Shown here one piece after another: positions 1 through 12,511 of a stretch of 64,000 nt of DNA. The notes beneath the pieces are model-generated. The model made no database searches. It worked only from the letters and a program-made list of their open reading frames with translations, and was not told the origin of the DNA. The DNA is taken from contig LUGG01000006.1 in assembly GCA_001683735.1 (NCBI GenBank), forward strand, positions 186,001 to 250,000, in the 5' to 3' direction. Each line of letters opens with the position of its first letter. Position 1 is the stretch's first letter. The translations under genes and the position numbers were made by a program. The DNA is from Grifola frondosa (Eukaryota > Basidiomycota > Agaricomycetes > Polyporales > Grifolaceae).

Positions 1-880
1 GACGAAGACGATTGCGGAGCCGAACGCACAAAGAAGACCGATAGCATTCGACGCGGACATGTCGAAACTACACGCGAGCATGACGCCAAACGTCAGGGGG
101 AGGAGAGAAAGGTATGTCTTCGCCGAATAGCTCACGCCGAACATGAGCGCATAGACAGCGACGGTGAACAATGGAGACAGCGCCTGTACAAGGTGTCACT
201 TGACTGTGGAGTGTGAGAGAAGGAGCACACACCTTGATTGTATGCACGGTGCTAACATGGATTCTGGAGATGGCCATACTGGAAAAGATATGTCCACCAA
301 CCTGGAACACACCCATAGGGAGGGTGCTATGAAGGATTGCCTTTGTAGGCATACGGAGTTTGGAAAACTGGATGAGTGGGCTCATGAAAAGAAGACAGTA
401 CCCTGCTACGAACCCAAACTGGATGAATGTGAGGGTGATAGGATAGCGGAATAAGGTGAGGATGGATTTGCCAGTATTGGAGGAAAGTGCGGATGAAGTG
501 TACCATAAACCACATAGGAGGACGAAGCGCACTGTATCAGCGGACGGTACTGCCCAGATTGATGATGGGAGAGACTGTGTGAGGGAGTGCGGTCCGGAGG
601 GCGTTCTCTGCGACCACAAGGCATGGACAGATGGCAATCTGCGCATGAGCGACCTCTTGAGTGCTTTCAGACGCATCACAGTTGGTCCCACTGTAGGATC
701 GGTATTCCCCCAAGGGCGTTTCTCGTCGTTATGGACAGGGAGTGTGTCCTTTGAGCCGAATAAACTGGCCAGCCAGTTTTTGCTCACTGTGCGGTGAGGC
801 TTTTCATTGTCATAAGATATCCAGCCTGTGTTGTCCAGCTGTTGCCGAGGAGGGGGCCAGGAATGGTTGTGGTCAATCAT
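1..880 (-). CDS. triose-phosphate transporter family (Sly41-like) membrane protein, partial
   Basis: Exon 1 (233-880) encodes 216 residues from the ATG at 880. A Ser/basic cytosolic N-terminus is followed by hydrophobic helices containing YPITLTFIQFGFVA, typical of the nucleotide-sugar/triose-phosphate translocator (TPT) family. A 49-base GT..AG intron (184-232) joins HTIK to ALSPLFTVAVYALMFG in exon 2 (1-183), which stays open to the window edge through LPLTFGVMLA; the HTIK-LSPLFT junction is a conserved family motif. The C-terminal helices lie outside the window. Members exchange phosphorylated sugars or nucleotide sugars across Golgi, ER or plastid membranes; the yeast relative Sly41 acts in the early secretory pathway. 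The substrate cannot be told from the sequence. Confidence 0.85.
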
Positions 881-960
881 GGTGGCAGGTGAACGGCGAG
901 AGGGGCCTCTAGGATTAGATAGATAGGTCCCGAACTATTATCAGAAGGTACAGGCGGCTC

Positions 961-1254
961 TTATGAAGCCTCTAGAGCAGGAATGACGAGCAGAGCGGTG
1001 ATTAGGATGCCGCAGATAGCGACGAGGGCATACGGTTGACTTGACTGAGCGTTTGGATAACTTCCGCCCTTTCCCCATCGTTAGCAACCTCTCTGCGCAA
1101 TCCGTCCAGCGCTGATGGTGGCTGTGCATATTTGTTCATGTTTGTGGCATGCGGCTAGTACTTACGCTTCGCTCGAACAGAATCGATACACTGGCAGGAG
1201 AACTATTTGTTTTGTAGAGCAAGTGCGTAGAGGAGGGTGAAGATGCCAAAGTCT
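961..1254 (-). CDS. possible small gene with a C-terminal membrane anchor
   Basis: Two open stretches join in phase. Exon 1166-about 1254 ends SPASVSILFERS before a consensus GTAAGT donor. Exon 961-1044 reads SSQPYALVAICGILITAL and continues as one hydrophobic helix to a TAA at 961-963. A CTAAC branch-like motif lies about 40 bases before the CTCAG acceptor. I could not find the first exon or a start codon, and I do not recognise the protein. It could instead be 5' untranslated sequence of the transporter gene downstream on the same strand. Confidence 0.2.
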
Positions 1255-1320
1255 TCCAAATTGGAATTTATGGCTCGGACTCAAGTCTCAGACAGACTCG
1301 CGATGAGAATGATGAGATCA

Positions 1321-1340
1321 CCTGACCTGACCTGACCTGA
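1321..1340. repeat. (CCTGA)4 tandem repeat
   Basis: Four perfect tandem copies of a five-base unit in the non-coding stretch between the transporter gene and the Ser-rich gene. No function can be inferred. Confidence 0.9.
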
Positions 1341-1696
1341 ATGGGATATCCGGGGAATGCCGGATTTCGGGTCCATTAGGATCTGGGCGGGGACTGCCAG
1401 AGAGGAGAGTTGACGTACAGCGATGGGTCAAGATTGTAATAAATCCAGTCCGGTCAATGCTTTCGCTCATCCCTTCCTGCTATATTTCTTCTTTGCTTCT
1501 TGCCAGCATCTCCCTCAGCACCGTTCCTCATCCCCACGCACGTCCTCCTTCAGCCGTTAAGACGCTGCAGAAATTTCGTTTCGAATAAGTTTCATTCCGT
1601 TCGGTATGCATCATTAGACCATCCTAGACCCGCACTTATCGATTGGCTAATACGTGTCCCATGGCGCCGTATCTGCGATAAAGAACATAAGCAACA

Positions 1697-3339
1697 ATGA
1701 GCGCGACTAGCGCAGATACATCTGCCTCCCCTCTGCACAGTCCGTCGCTCAGCCCGACGCGTGGCGGTCGCAGGCTATCATCCCGTCGAGGATCAGTATC
1801 AGCCGCAGATCCGTGGGGAACCCACAACGAGTCAATATGAACCCATCTAGGTCCATGTCTAGCAGACTCACCATTGTTCGGGTTCCGCCTTCCATTGAAA
1901 ACGAAGAGCCATCTCGGAGACACAGACGTCATGGCAGTAATGCATCTACGACCTCAAACACCTCTGGGAAGGGCGAAACCGGGAGGTTGAGTTTCGCATT
2001 CACGTCCTTCTCCTCACCATCCGGCGCTCCTAGCGGCCGTCCTGCTAGTCCGAGCACGTCCCCTCGTCTTCGTCCCCAATCTCCTGGCACATACCGTTAC
2101 TCTGGCTCTTTGCCAACTCGCAACAAACTGTCTCCGGAGCAGCTTGTAGATCTTGCTCGCAATTCGTGCAACCCTCGTCCTGGTTCTTCCACCGCCAGCA
2201 CACCAGTCACTCCTACAGTCCAGCCTCTCGCTCCAGCATCATTCACTCCTCTCCCAGACTCTATATTTCTCCCATTCATTAATCGGCCAGAAGAGGTATC
2301 CGCGTTGATATCTTCTCAGCCCACTGCAAAGCTTTTTGCGCTCTTGCAACAGACATTTCCTCCAGATGCCAGAGCTTCCATGACCGCCGGTTCGGCGAAG
2401 TTCGATGCGGACGCGGATCCAAAGAAGTGGGCATACACTGATCTCGAGTATTGGCTGAAGATGGTCGACAGGGATGCCGCTGACGACGTCATCTGGGTCC
2501 ACAAGACGCGTGCCTGTGTGCTATTCCATAGCGAGCTTATCTGGGAGCGCATTAAAGGCGCGCTCGGCGTCCCTCCCGAATTAGATGTCGATGATGGGCA
2601 CCTGCCACTCTCTTCGGAACCCGCTGTCTCGTACAGTGACCTCTACGAGTCCGCTGTAATTGACTCGCCTGTCAGCCCCGTCTTCACAATCGACGAGCCC
2701 TCAGATGAGATCTCAATCGAGCCCGTCTTCGCCAACAGCGCTCCCCCACCGTCATCCGCGGCCGACACCTCCATAGGGTCATCGCTCCACGACTTGCGTG
2801 AAGAAGACGAAGAGGCCGAAGAGCACGTAGAGCTCGGGGAGCCTGAGATTCATGGCCTGCGCATCTCCACGTCACCCTCAGTCCCGGCTGCAATGGGCGG
2901 TCGCCCAGGAGAGTCGCCGTCTCTACCGGGCGCGAGCCCGACGATGGAGGCGCGCCATGCGTTCGGGCATGACGATCGTGACCTGCCGTACGACGTGTCG
3001 CACGAGCGCGGCCCTGGACACCCTCTCTTCCCTAGCAACTTCTCGCAGCTCGCGCTCGCGCCCACGCTTCGTGCCAAGTAAGTGTCTACATCATCGTGTA
3101 ATTCATGGGATCTGACGTGTTTATACAGCAAACGCGCGCAAAGCGTGTCGTACCCACCGCCACCGGCGTACGGAAGCCCCATGGCGATCCGGGAAGGGGT
3201 GCATAGGACGGGGAGCATGAATGTAGCGGGGGGGAGAGCTGGTAGGGTTGGCCGCCCTGAGTGGGCTCGCAGCTGGGACCCAGCGAAGCACGAGTATGCT
3301 GTGACTACCAGCACTGGGAGCGTCGGCGGGCAAGATTGA
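1697..3339 (+). CDS. Ser/Pro-rich conserved fungal protein of unknown function
   Basis: The ATG at 1697 opens a Ser/Thr/Arg-rich exon (MSATSADTSASPLHSPSLSP) that runs out of frame near 1815, so a short intron of about 50 bases is inferred before the main exon, which reads from about 1850 to 3077. A consensus GTAAGT donor at 3078 and a TACAG acceptor before 3129 join it to the last exon, ending GSVGGQD at 3339. The middle holds a compact folded segment (LPFINRPEEVSALI to WERIKGALGVPPELD) set in long low-complexity Ser/Pro tracts. I see no membrane helix or catalytic motif and do not recognise the family. An ATG at 1837 is an alternative start if the first exon is not used. Confidence 0.65.
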
Positions 3340-4747
3340 CCGCATGCTGCTTCTGTTACGTGTTGTTCTGCCCTTTGATTGCTGTTCCACCTCTGCACGT
3401 TCTTGTCCTCCCTCCTATCATCCTGCATTATCCACGCTGTACCCGACACATATCACCTGTGCTGTCTGCTGATTCGGTTTCCTCTCAGGGTTTTGTGGAC
3501 TCTTGTGATTGTTCTGTGCAAAAGATATAAACTACATCATGGCTTTGTGTGTAATCTGTGTACTTTTACTTTCTCGACTTGTTGTCCAGGATATCCAACT
3601 GAGCGGCCTATCTTCGGCCTTGAGGGGAAGCGTGGGGTAAGGTAGATATGCTACTACTCATCTAAAGTTTACAGGTTCACCGCTCCGTCGGATCCATAGC
3701 GGTCCAGCTGTAAGTACGCATGGATATACTTAGGTATAAAATCATACCTCAAGCACCGCTCCTCGAAGCTTGGAGATAACCCTATCTCCACGAATGGTAA
3801 AAGTACACCTCAACAGTCTTTGGCTGTTATTCAGGTGAGCATGTTCTAGTGCATCTGTCCAGTTCCCTGGATACTTCTTCTAAATGATGCTCCTCAGCTG
3901 CAGGCTTCGACTCCGATTCCTGCATTCATCGCACCGTTTCGAGGCTCGCACGTCAATTGCGTGATGCTGCGCAGAAATTTTCAGCCGCTGTGCCAGCGAT
4001 GGCGCACCATCTGCACGCCCCAGCAGAAGACGTCCGGGTTTCATCCGCTGCCTCGGATTCTAGGAGCCACCACCACCGCACAGCGTCCGTGCCGACATCA
4101 ACCAAGCATGTGCACCACCTCCCGTGCGATAGGCCCCACGCAACACTGCGCTATGTCCGTGCTGAAATCAGCGGCCAGCGTGCGGTGAGAACCGCCCGGA
4201 ATGTCGGGCTCTGCAAGACTTTTATGTGTTACTTTGGCGGCTGAGAACGATCAGCAGCTCTGGAAGCAGGATTGATTATTTGAATGCGAAGGCTCGTCGT
4301 TATCTTTGGCAGCGAGAAGAAGGCCTTGAACCCGGGCGGTGCCGTTCACGAACTTCGCAGTCGTGGCCGCCGATGGCATCGGCGGTCCAGCTGACACGGG
4401 CTTGATTGCTCACGATGTGACGCACGGTTGATGTATGATGTCCAGCTTCGAGTTTGACGGTCGTTCGCCGGGTAAATGACTCGCGCGCAAGTCTGGTATC
4501 CACCCCTTTCTGCTTTTTATGCCTGCACAAAGCATCCGCAGGCGGTGCGCAAGGGAGGGCATAAAAACTACACGTTAGACCGAATAAAGAACATTAACGT
4601 TAAGTAAATCCGCATCGCGCCGCGCGCATACGCGGTCGTACAGGGCATTCTACATATGCACGAAAGCAATACATACGCACAAGCACACCACCGCGGGATG
4701 CGTGCGCGCAAACCCCCACCACGCAAAGGCTAGCCTGCCGACACGTC
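3340..4747. other. intergenic, with one unexplained open stretch
   Basis: No convincing gene. A plus-strand frame stays open from about 3890 to 4244 and reads Arg/His/Ala-rich sequence (HRTVSRLARQLRDAAQKFSA). An in-frame stop lies just upstream, there is no good start, and no domain is seen. It may be a decayed exon. Confidence 0.4.
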
Positions 4748-6182
4748 TCACACGGAATCAGCCTCGCCGCTAACGCCGGGGCCCATCTTCTTTTGGTGCG
4801 GAGAAAAGTCGTCCTCCTGGTCGACAACGCGCGTGATGTTGACCGCGAGCGGACGCATCGAGTACGAGTGCTCGCCGTGCCCCCCACCGCCGGTGCGCGG
4901 ACCGATCCCGGAGTGCACGGTGGACGGGTCCTGCGCGCGCTGTGCCCAGCCGAGCCCGACGCGCACGTTGATGAGCATGAACGCGATGCCGGACATCGCG
5001 GGCCAGCAGTCGACCGCGGTAAACTGTAGGTTCGACTGCGACTGGTACGACGCGAAGAAGAAGATTGTCCAGGACCTGCAGTAGGGTCAGTGCCTGTGCG
5101 GGCAGGGAGATGGGTCAACATACGTATATAGTGCGGCGCTTTCTACGAAGATGGCGAGCACTTCCTGTGGAAAGTCAGCATTCGGTTGGAGGGGGGACAT
5201 GCGATTTTGGGAGACAGACCATTAGACTGCTGCCTCCAAATCGCCTGATGGCCTTGTTGGCTTTCCAAACCCGATAAGCGATCATTACTACATTGCGTGG
5301 AGATCAGTTAGACGTCACTCTAGAGATGCAAGTGCGCGTTTCTTACCCGTGCTGTATACATTTGTGCTGTCGAATGCGAGAACGTCATTTCGAGGTCAAT
5401 GAGGCGGAGAAGGTGGCCGCGCACCAAAGGGTGAACACACAATCGCTGGTAATCCAACGGCCAGCCGCAGACACAAATACGTTCTCCCCAGGAAAGTACT
5501 GCGTGAATTGGTACGTGATGCCTACACCGCACGCTACAATCACCATGTTTCTCTTAGTACGGTACTCCACGGAATTAGCAATGCCAATTTGTGTTCACCA
5601 GTTAACCCGCCGAGGGTGGCCAAAGGGAAGACGATCACAAAGAAATTATACCGCCAGATAATCCACAGACGGTAAAATCTATACAGAAGCGGAGGAGATT
5701 AGGAACTAACGGATGATATAGAACAGCGATGTGGCAACTGACGATCATCGCATCGCCGACGACCAAGGACGTCATTAGGAAGCCAGTTTTAACGACTTCA
5801 GTGATGTCGCTGAGATTGCCATAGAACAACAGTGGCTGCGTGCCTCCTTCGAAATTAATGAAGGCGTCAAAGGCACGAATGACAGTCATTATCCAATGCT
5901 ACTCTCAACAAGTCAGTTATACGTCTTGAGCGCGTAGACTGCACGGAAATACTCACAGCAGTAACAGTAGTGGACAGAATCACAGCGGCGACGAACATCG
6001 GTTGTCTCCACACCGACTGCGCCGGTACTCTTGGTCGCCAGGTGCGGATTAGACAGCTGTTGCCGGTGTCGGCGTACTAGGAGAAACAGAGAGGTCGACG
6101 AAAGAACGAAGAATATGCCATAAAGGAAGCTCTCCAAGAATATAGTGGCAAGATTGGCGGAAACGAGGGGCACGTCCTTCAT
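4748..6182 (-). CDS. seven-helix orphan membrane protein of the Agaricomycete-expanded family
   Basis: Nine exons can be read: 6078-6182, 5957-6016, 5739-5898, 5599-5678, 5425-5533, 5347-5366, 5220-5287, 5124-5164 and 4748-5075. The protein starts MKDVPLVSANLATIFLESFL and shows the landmarks of this mushroom family: HWIMTVIRAFDAF after helix 2, VGDAMI then YRLWIIWRYNFFVIVFP, GRWITSDCVFTLCTNVYST, MIAYRVWKANKAI, EVLAIFVESAALYT, and a late helix MSGIAFMLINVRVGLGW before a polar tail. All reading frames join in phase except exon 3 to exon 4, where the donor (GTTGCC) is weak and the junction is least certain. The family resembles GPCRs in helix number, but its function is unknown. Exon 6 is a 20-base microexon. 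Confidence 0.85.
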
Positions 6183-7474
6183 TGCTGTGGAGGGGGAACC
6201 GGTGACGGCCCAGTGTCAATGGCAATGGAATGTGAGTCGTGGGCAAGGCGAGCTTAACCAAGAGGGGTTTTATTTGTATGAAGAGACAAAGTCTCTCGTA
6301 AGGTGGCTACCAGGAAAACCCAAAGGGGCCGCCACCGTGAGGATGTGGGAGTATAAATCAGTTCTGATTGACGGAAAATCTGAAAAGCATGGGTTCGCGA
6401 GATTGCCGCTGCTAGAGTGGCCGCTGATATCGGTCGCTATCGGTGGAGAACAGGACTGCTGCTCAGAAGCTTTGTACGTGTGTAGCAATCATGCTTTGTG
6501 GCGTTGGAGAGGGAGCACGACAGCGATAGACGGAGTTCAGTAACAAGACAACACGCTAGGTGGGTTTCGCGCGGTCTGAGACCGTGACGTTATACATGGC
6601 AAAAACGGGCCGGGTGTTGTTACCCCCCGCAACATCCACGAGCCTCCTCGAGCATTGTCTTCTCTGTCAGAGAGGTCAGAGATCTGACAACTTGGCAGGT
6701 GAAGCAGCTCTGGAACGGTCGTTTATCGCATGATGAGGGAGGTGGTCCGAGCCGGCCTGTCCCGAGCCGTGTATAGTGGCATCACACCAGTGCAGTGGTC
6801 GTGCAATGGGACCACAATGGCTTGCAGAAACCATCGGTATCAAGTGCCAATGCGTCGATGTCCCAGTCCCAGTCGGCGGCGGCGGCGGCGGCGGTTGGTC
6901 TGCGTAAACGTCGTCCTTGTCACTGTGGCAATCAGCGAGCAAGTGCTCGGCGCTTGTGGTCGGTGGGCGCCTATACCCCGCATGATCGAGGATCGTCTCC
7001 TGACTTTCTTGATGCGATTATATCTTCAAATATTGGCTAGATCTCTTTGGAAAGCCTCTCCATTTCTGCACCTCCTAATGCAAACAAGACAAGACTTGTC
7101 TTTTGATATTGACCCTATACGCAGAGCGTATTGTCAACATGCACCGCCGTGGCCCCTCATGCCCGAGACACTGCCTGTGCCACGATGTCGCTGTGCACCT
7201 TTTCCCATGATAGGGTATCTGTGTCAGCGAACATCAGGCGAACATCAGCCTTTCTGATATTCTTCCGCGGTGCACCAGTTACTGATGTGAAAATTGGTGT
7301 GAAAACGAACCCCATTCGAGTTCTCCTCATTTTCCCGCTTCCTTTCTGATATGCGGCCAGGTTAGTACAGCCCCGCCGTTCAAATTCTATCATTGCGCAA
7401 GATATCTATACTCTCCACATCACTACTAAACCAGTTGTGCACACCTGTGCCGTCATTCGATTCTGCATACCACA
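6183..7474. other. intergenic region between divergent genes
   Basis: This 1.3 kb separates the 7TM gene (-) from the reductase pseudogene (+). A 132-codon open frame at 6145-6543 (+) overlaps the 5' end of the 7TM gene, has no recognisable domain, and is taken as chance. The CGG repeat listed separately lies inside. No promoter element can be assigned with confidence. Confidence 0.5.
6874..6894. repeat. (CGG)7 trinucleotide repeat
   Basis: Seven perfect CGG units in non-coding sequence; a microsatellite likely to vary in length. Confidence 0.9.
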
Positions 7475-10400
7475 ATGGTCGCACGTCGCACCCTCCCGCG
7501 CCTCCCCAGACCCAAGCTCGCTCCAGTGCCACCTTCCGTCCACCCCCGCTTGACGGTTCCTTGTCTCTCCCCGAGGTCTACGACTGGCATCTAGAAAACA
7601 ACCCCAACCACCGTCTCTTCATCTTCGCCAAGGATGACGGCTCCATCAGGACCATCTACTGGCCCGAGGCCGTGCGCGCCATCTACACAGGTGCGAAGCT
7701 CGTCCGAGACAGAATGCACTGGACGCCCGGGATGCAAGGCTCCCCCGTCGTCGCCATTCTTGCACCCTCAGGTAGGTGTCAGTTATCGCCCAACTGACGT
7801 CTACTGATCGCCTCGGCAGACGCGATCCCTTATTTCACGATGAAGATGAGCATCATGTATGCGAACTACGTCGCGTTCCCGATCTCCCCGCGCAACTCCC
7901 CACCGCAGTGGCGCACCTCATCGACAAGGCTCATGTCAAGCACATCCTCGTCGGCCGCGAGCAGTCCATGGGTGACCTCGCTAACGAGGCCCTGGAGATA
8001 CTGAAAAGGCAATACCCGAACACAGCTGCGCCCGAGCTTTCCCCGATGCCGCTCTTCGAGGAGCTCTTCCTCCCCGACACCGCCCCGCTGATTACGAAGG
8101 ACGATGTGCCGCACGAGTTCAAGGGATCGGACGCGACGGTCATGATTCTGCACTCATCAGGTGTGCCCTCGTCAAATTCTTCCCTTTTCCGTTGATATTT
8201 CTTACCGATCCATCTACGCCACAGGGTCGACCGCGTTCCCCAAACCGATCGTCTGGACGAATCACCGCTTCGCCCAGCTCTCCCTGATCCCGTGGTTCGG
8301 CGAGCGCGACCTGACTGATCAGATCTTCTCGCTGCATGTCATGCCGATGTATCACGGCATGGGCGTATTGCAGCTCTGCTGGACTGTGAGTATCGAAGAG
8401 TCTCTGCACGGTCGATTCAAATTCAAGTGTGTGCTGCTGACACAACTCCGCTCAGGCATCTTGTGGTCTTGTTGTGAGCTCCTTCGAGCCGAAGTCCCCT
8501 ACGCCGGTACCCAACCCTGATGCACTGTTTGTGGCTGCGAAGGCGACGAACAGCGATATCATCTTTTGTGTCCCGTCGTTCATAGAGGTATGATAGAATC
8601 TCTTCTCATGCATCCCGTATATTTTGCTCAATCCGCCATGACAATGAAGGCGTGGGCTCGCAGGCCAGAATATGTCAAGTGGTTGGCCATGCGGGGCGGC
8701 GTCGTAAGTGCCCTCGAGCCATTGTCAGAGACCGTGAATTTACCAAGGACACTTAGCTCTATGGCGGCGGCCCTCTGAACAAGGAGGCCGGAGACTACAT
8801 GACTTCGCAGGGCGTTTCTCTTCATCCTCTACGGCTCGTAAGTCCACTCTGGCATCTCTGTCTTTCCATGCTGACTGGACCCAAGGACCGAGGGCGGAAT
8901 CATCCCCATCCTTCCAGGTAAGACCAGTTGCATTCCGCATTCTCAGAATGTGCGCTGAGGTGCTGTACGCGGACAGCCAAGGTCGGTTACGACTGGGACC
9001 ACTTCCAGCTCCCGAAGCTGGTGACGGCGGAGTGGTGCCGTACGGGAACAACACGTTCGAGTTCGTCATGGTGGTGCGTGGTTGCTCGTCGGTCCTCTGC
9101 CCGCACCCGTATTGATTGCGTATTACAGGAAAACGCGGTGTCCGCCCAGCGTGATCACACGGGTGAACGGCGTCGATGCGTACGCGACTTCGGACCTGCT
9201 CATGCCGCACCCCTCGAAGCCGGGGTACTGGCGGGTGTTCGGGCGCACGGACGACCAGATCATGCATAATACTGGCGAGAAGGTCGGTCGGCTGCGCACA
9301 GCACCTCGCACATAGGCTAACGATGTTCGCTTCGCTACAGACGAATCCTGGGCCGTTAGGTCCGTCGAGTAGATTCCTTCCCTTCTGGAAGCTGAGTTAC
9401 TAACGAGGTGGGCATTCACAGAAAACATGCTGAATCAGGACCCGCATGTCCTGTCGTCCGTGATGTTTGGCCGCGGTCGGTTCCAGGCGGGCATCATCGT
9501 GGATCCGAAGCCGGACTTCAAGTTCGATCCTGCGGACGAAGTCAAGCTCGCAGAGTTCCGGAACAAGATTTGGTGTGTATAATTCTTCTGTATACCCTTC
9601 GTTGAGCTCACACAAAGCAGGCCAACGGTCGAGAGGATGAATGCGTATGCACCTCAACACTCTCGGCTCTTCAAAGAGGTACGTCCCACGTACTTTTCGT
9701 CTCACTCTGAGCTAACGCCCAGGCATGCATCATCGTCGCGAAGCCGTCGAAGCCATTCACATCACGGCCAAGAACACCGCGCGACGGCAGGCTGTGATCG
9801 ACGACTACGCGGACGAGGTCAACCTGGCATACGACCTGGTCGAGGAGAGCACACAGTCAAGCATCCCGCCGCCGCCCATTGGGACCTCGTCGCCACCACG
9901 GACTTCGTGCGCGCGGTCGTGAACAAGGTGCTGGTGCACGCCGTGCAAGACGATGACGACATCTTCGAGCATGGGTGCGACAGGTGCGTAGTGCGCTTTC
10001 GTGCATTGTCGTGGTTGACCTTGTGCGTGCAGCCTGCAGGCACATGGATCCGCAACTCGTCCTGCGCGCGCTACACGACTCGGCGCAGCTTGACACGCGC
10101 AAGAGCTCGGCAACTTCGTCTACGCGCCCGTCCATCGCGCGCCTCGCGGGCTTCCTCGCGACGCTCGCGGCGGGCACCGAGGGGGACGTCGACACGTCGC
10201 ACAAGGCGCGCGCGGACGCGATGCGCGCGATGGCTGCGAAGTTTAGCGCAGACTTCCCTGCCATTCGGGCGGGCACGCCGCGCGCGATCCGAGTGGGGAC
10301 GTCGTTGTGGTGACGGGGACCACTGGTAGCCTGGATGCTACATCCTTCTGGTGGCTGATACGGAAGTCGCGCGTGTGTATGCGCTGAACCGGGCTGCGAT

Positions 10401-11699
10401 CGACGGTTCCCCCCTCGTTGAGAGGACAGCGCAAAGCTCTCGCGGGGCGCGGTCTAAACCCCGAGATCGCAACTTCTGCGAAGTCCTAGCTTGATTTGAC
10501 GAAAGAGAGCTTCGACCTCCCTGACACGATATACCAAGAGGTGTGCATTTTTCCTATTCTGATTAGAGGGCTTCTTTTTTTTCTGTTGTGCGCACTGATT
10601 GATGGAAATGGCTTCAGATGCACCGGCGGGTCACGCATATCATTCACAACGGTTCGTAGCCATACGCTTGTGCTCGCCGGCTAACGGCATGTCGCACATC
10701 CCGGAACTATTTGTTCACAGCATGGCGCGTCGACTTCAACCTGGCTCTCACGTCTTTCGAGTCAACGTGAAAGGCCTGCGTAATCTGATTGACTTCGCGC
10801 TGACATCGCCACTGCCGGAGCCTCCGCGGGTTATCTACACAAGCTCCATAGGCGTGTTCCAAAGTCGGTCTTCTTTTTTTCTGATTCTCAGATGCCATTG
10901 GCTAATGGCGAATCATCATACGACACAGCCGTCGAAGGCCGCGAAGCCCAACCGGAAGATGCAATCGAACCCGAGATTGCCGTAGGCACGGGATACACGG
11001 AGTCCAAGTGGGTGTCCGAGCACATCCTGCATCAGGCCAAAGCAAAGTCGTCCCTACGGCCAGTGGTCGTGCGCGTGGGGCAGGTTTGCGGCGGGCAAGA
11101 CGGCGCGTGGAACCTGAACGAGTGGTTCCCGTCACTCGTGCAGAGCGTGGAGAAGCTGCGCTTTTCCCTGACGATGACAGGGTGCGTCTTGAGGTGGTCT
11201 TTACAGTGTGCGATGCTAGTGCTGATACGTGGTGCGCAGGGGTGTCATGGATTCCGATTGAGATGGCTGCAGGCGCATTGGCTGACTTCCGCAGGGCATC
11301 GGAGAAAGACCCTATCTGTGCACCCGCGTCCCGTGTCGCCCTTGCAACCGTCGTCTCGTCCGAGTTCGCAGTGCCTCTGGTGCCGTACGCGGACTGGCTG
11401 GCAAAGCTCGACCAGGTCGCGCGCCCGATCTCGCGGAACGGGCAGCAGGAGGAGGTGCAGGCGGAGGTGGAGCTCGCGCGCAGGGTGCGCGCGCTCCGCC
11501 TGCTGCCGTTCTTCAAGGCACTCGCGAAGGCCGATGGGGGGACGCCCTGGGGTTCCCTGACCTGTCCGTATCGCGGGCTGTGGAAGCGTCGCCTGTATTG
11601 GCGGACGAGTCGCTCGGCCAGCTCGGGGCTGCTGACGTAAAGATGGATCGCTTCTGGCGGAAGGTCGGGTTACTTTCTTCTCCTAGTCGATCGATATGA
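7475..11699 (+). pseudogene. adenylate-forming reductase (A-PCP-reductase), frame disrupted
   Basis: The gene architecture is complete. The adenylation domain reads EVYDWHLENNPNHRLFIFAK, MPMYHGMGVLQ, YGSTEGGIIPILP and RTDDQIMHNTGEK. A carrier domain follows (DDDDIFEHGCDSLQ, phosphopantetheine Ser). The thioester-reductase domain has VVVVTGTTGSL, THIIHNAWRVDFNLAL, IYTSSIGVFQ, YTESKWVSEHIL and RPVVVRVGQVCGG. Such enzymes activate a carboxylic acid with ATP, load it on the carrier and release it reductively as an aldehyde or alcohol with NADPH. Introns are short and mostly have good splice sites. The frame breaks at least fourteen times by one base, for example near 7490, 8810, 9033, 9140, 9765, 9875, 10040, 10062, 10330, 10425, 10763, 11160 and 11548, and a TAG lies in frame near 10488. 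The conserved motifs themselves are well kept, so the decay is recent or part of it is sequence error. Confidence 0.8.
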
Positions 11700-12511
11700 T
11701 GGGACCGTGCAAGATGGAAGTTTAGAGCCCGAAGAATTCATGATTGTACCACTCATCTATTGGATCTGTATAGTAGATGGATGTGCAGTATCTGATGGGT
11801 TCGCTGTCAAGGAAATTGGCGAAGTAACCTGTTTGCTGTTGATGATCAGTTTGTGGATCAACTTGAAGGGATTTGCTTGACAGCTTGCGTAGTCATGATA
11901 ATGGTGGCATCATGCTTCACAACCTGCGAATGATGTGAATCGTTTCTATCGCGAGGAGCCTACACTGTATTTGGACACATTCATGTCTATTTGTACTTTC
12001 AAAGCGAGTCAATGATAAAGGGATTGCTACTAAGTGCTACCTATGGCAAGTGCCACTATCGCTGATGAAATGTCAATGTGATGATATTCACATAACGCAT
12101 TGCTTATTTGCTTTTAAAATCGACATACGTATATATATGCGAAGAGGTGCAGTATTTGAGAGTTTTTCGCAATGCTCGACCTTACTGTGACTCGAGATCA
12201 CTCATGAGTGCCACAATTCTAGTCCGATTATCTCTTGCTAGTTGCCACTCAGATTTGTTCGTCTTTTTGGACCAGGTTGGTAGTGAACTCGTTCAGAACT
12301 CGTGCCATATTGGAATCCAGTGTGGTGTGCTTATATATTATCTAACATATCGATGAGGTGAAACTCTTCAGACCACTTGAAAGTCATAGCAATATGATCA
12401 ATCCAATTTTGCTTGGGACCATACTCGGAGAGCATCTATATTTTGCACCTGTGGATTGATAAACTATTGCCATCATGAAGCGCATAATGAAATAAATTAA
12501 GAATCAAATTA
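11700..12511. other. AT-rich intergenic region
   Basis: About 800 bases between the reductase pseudogene and the tRNA gene. Stop codons occur in all frames and I see no conserved coding or structural signal. Confidence 0.6.

Noticed and set aside
6145..6543. 132-codon plus-strand open frame
   Set aside because: Overlaps the 5' exon of the well-supported 7TM gene on the other strand and shows no domain.
9637..10329. 230-codon Arg-rich open frame
   Set aside because: A shadow frame of the GC-rich reductase; the true frame reads the carrier domain DDDDIFEHGCDSLQ.
7475..11699. Programmed ribosomal frameshifting as the reason for frame changes
   Set aside because: Far too many sites with no shared slippery sequence; sequence error or gene decay is simpler.
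11880..12110. Box C/D snoRNA candidates (TGATGA-like motifs)
   Set aside because: Motifs are scattered without paired C and D boxes closed by a terminal stem.
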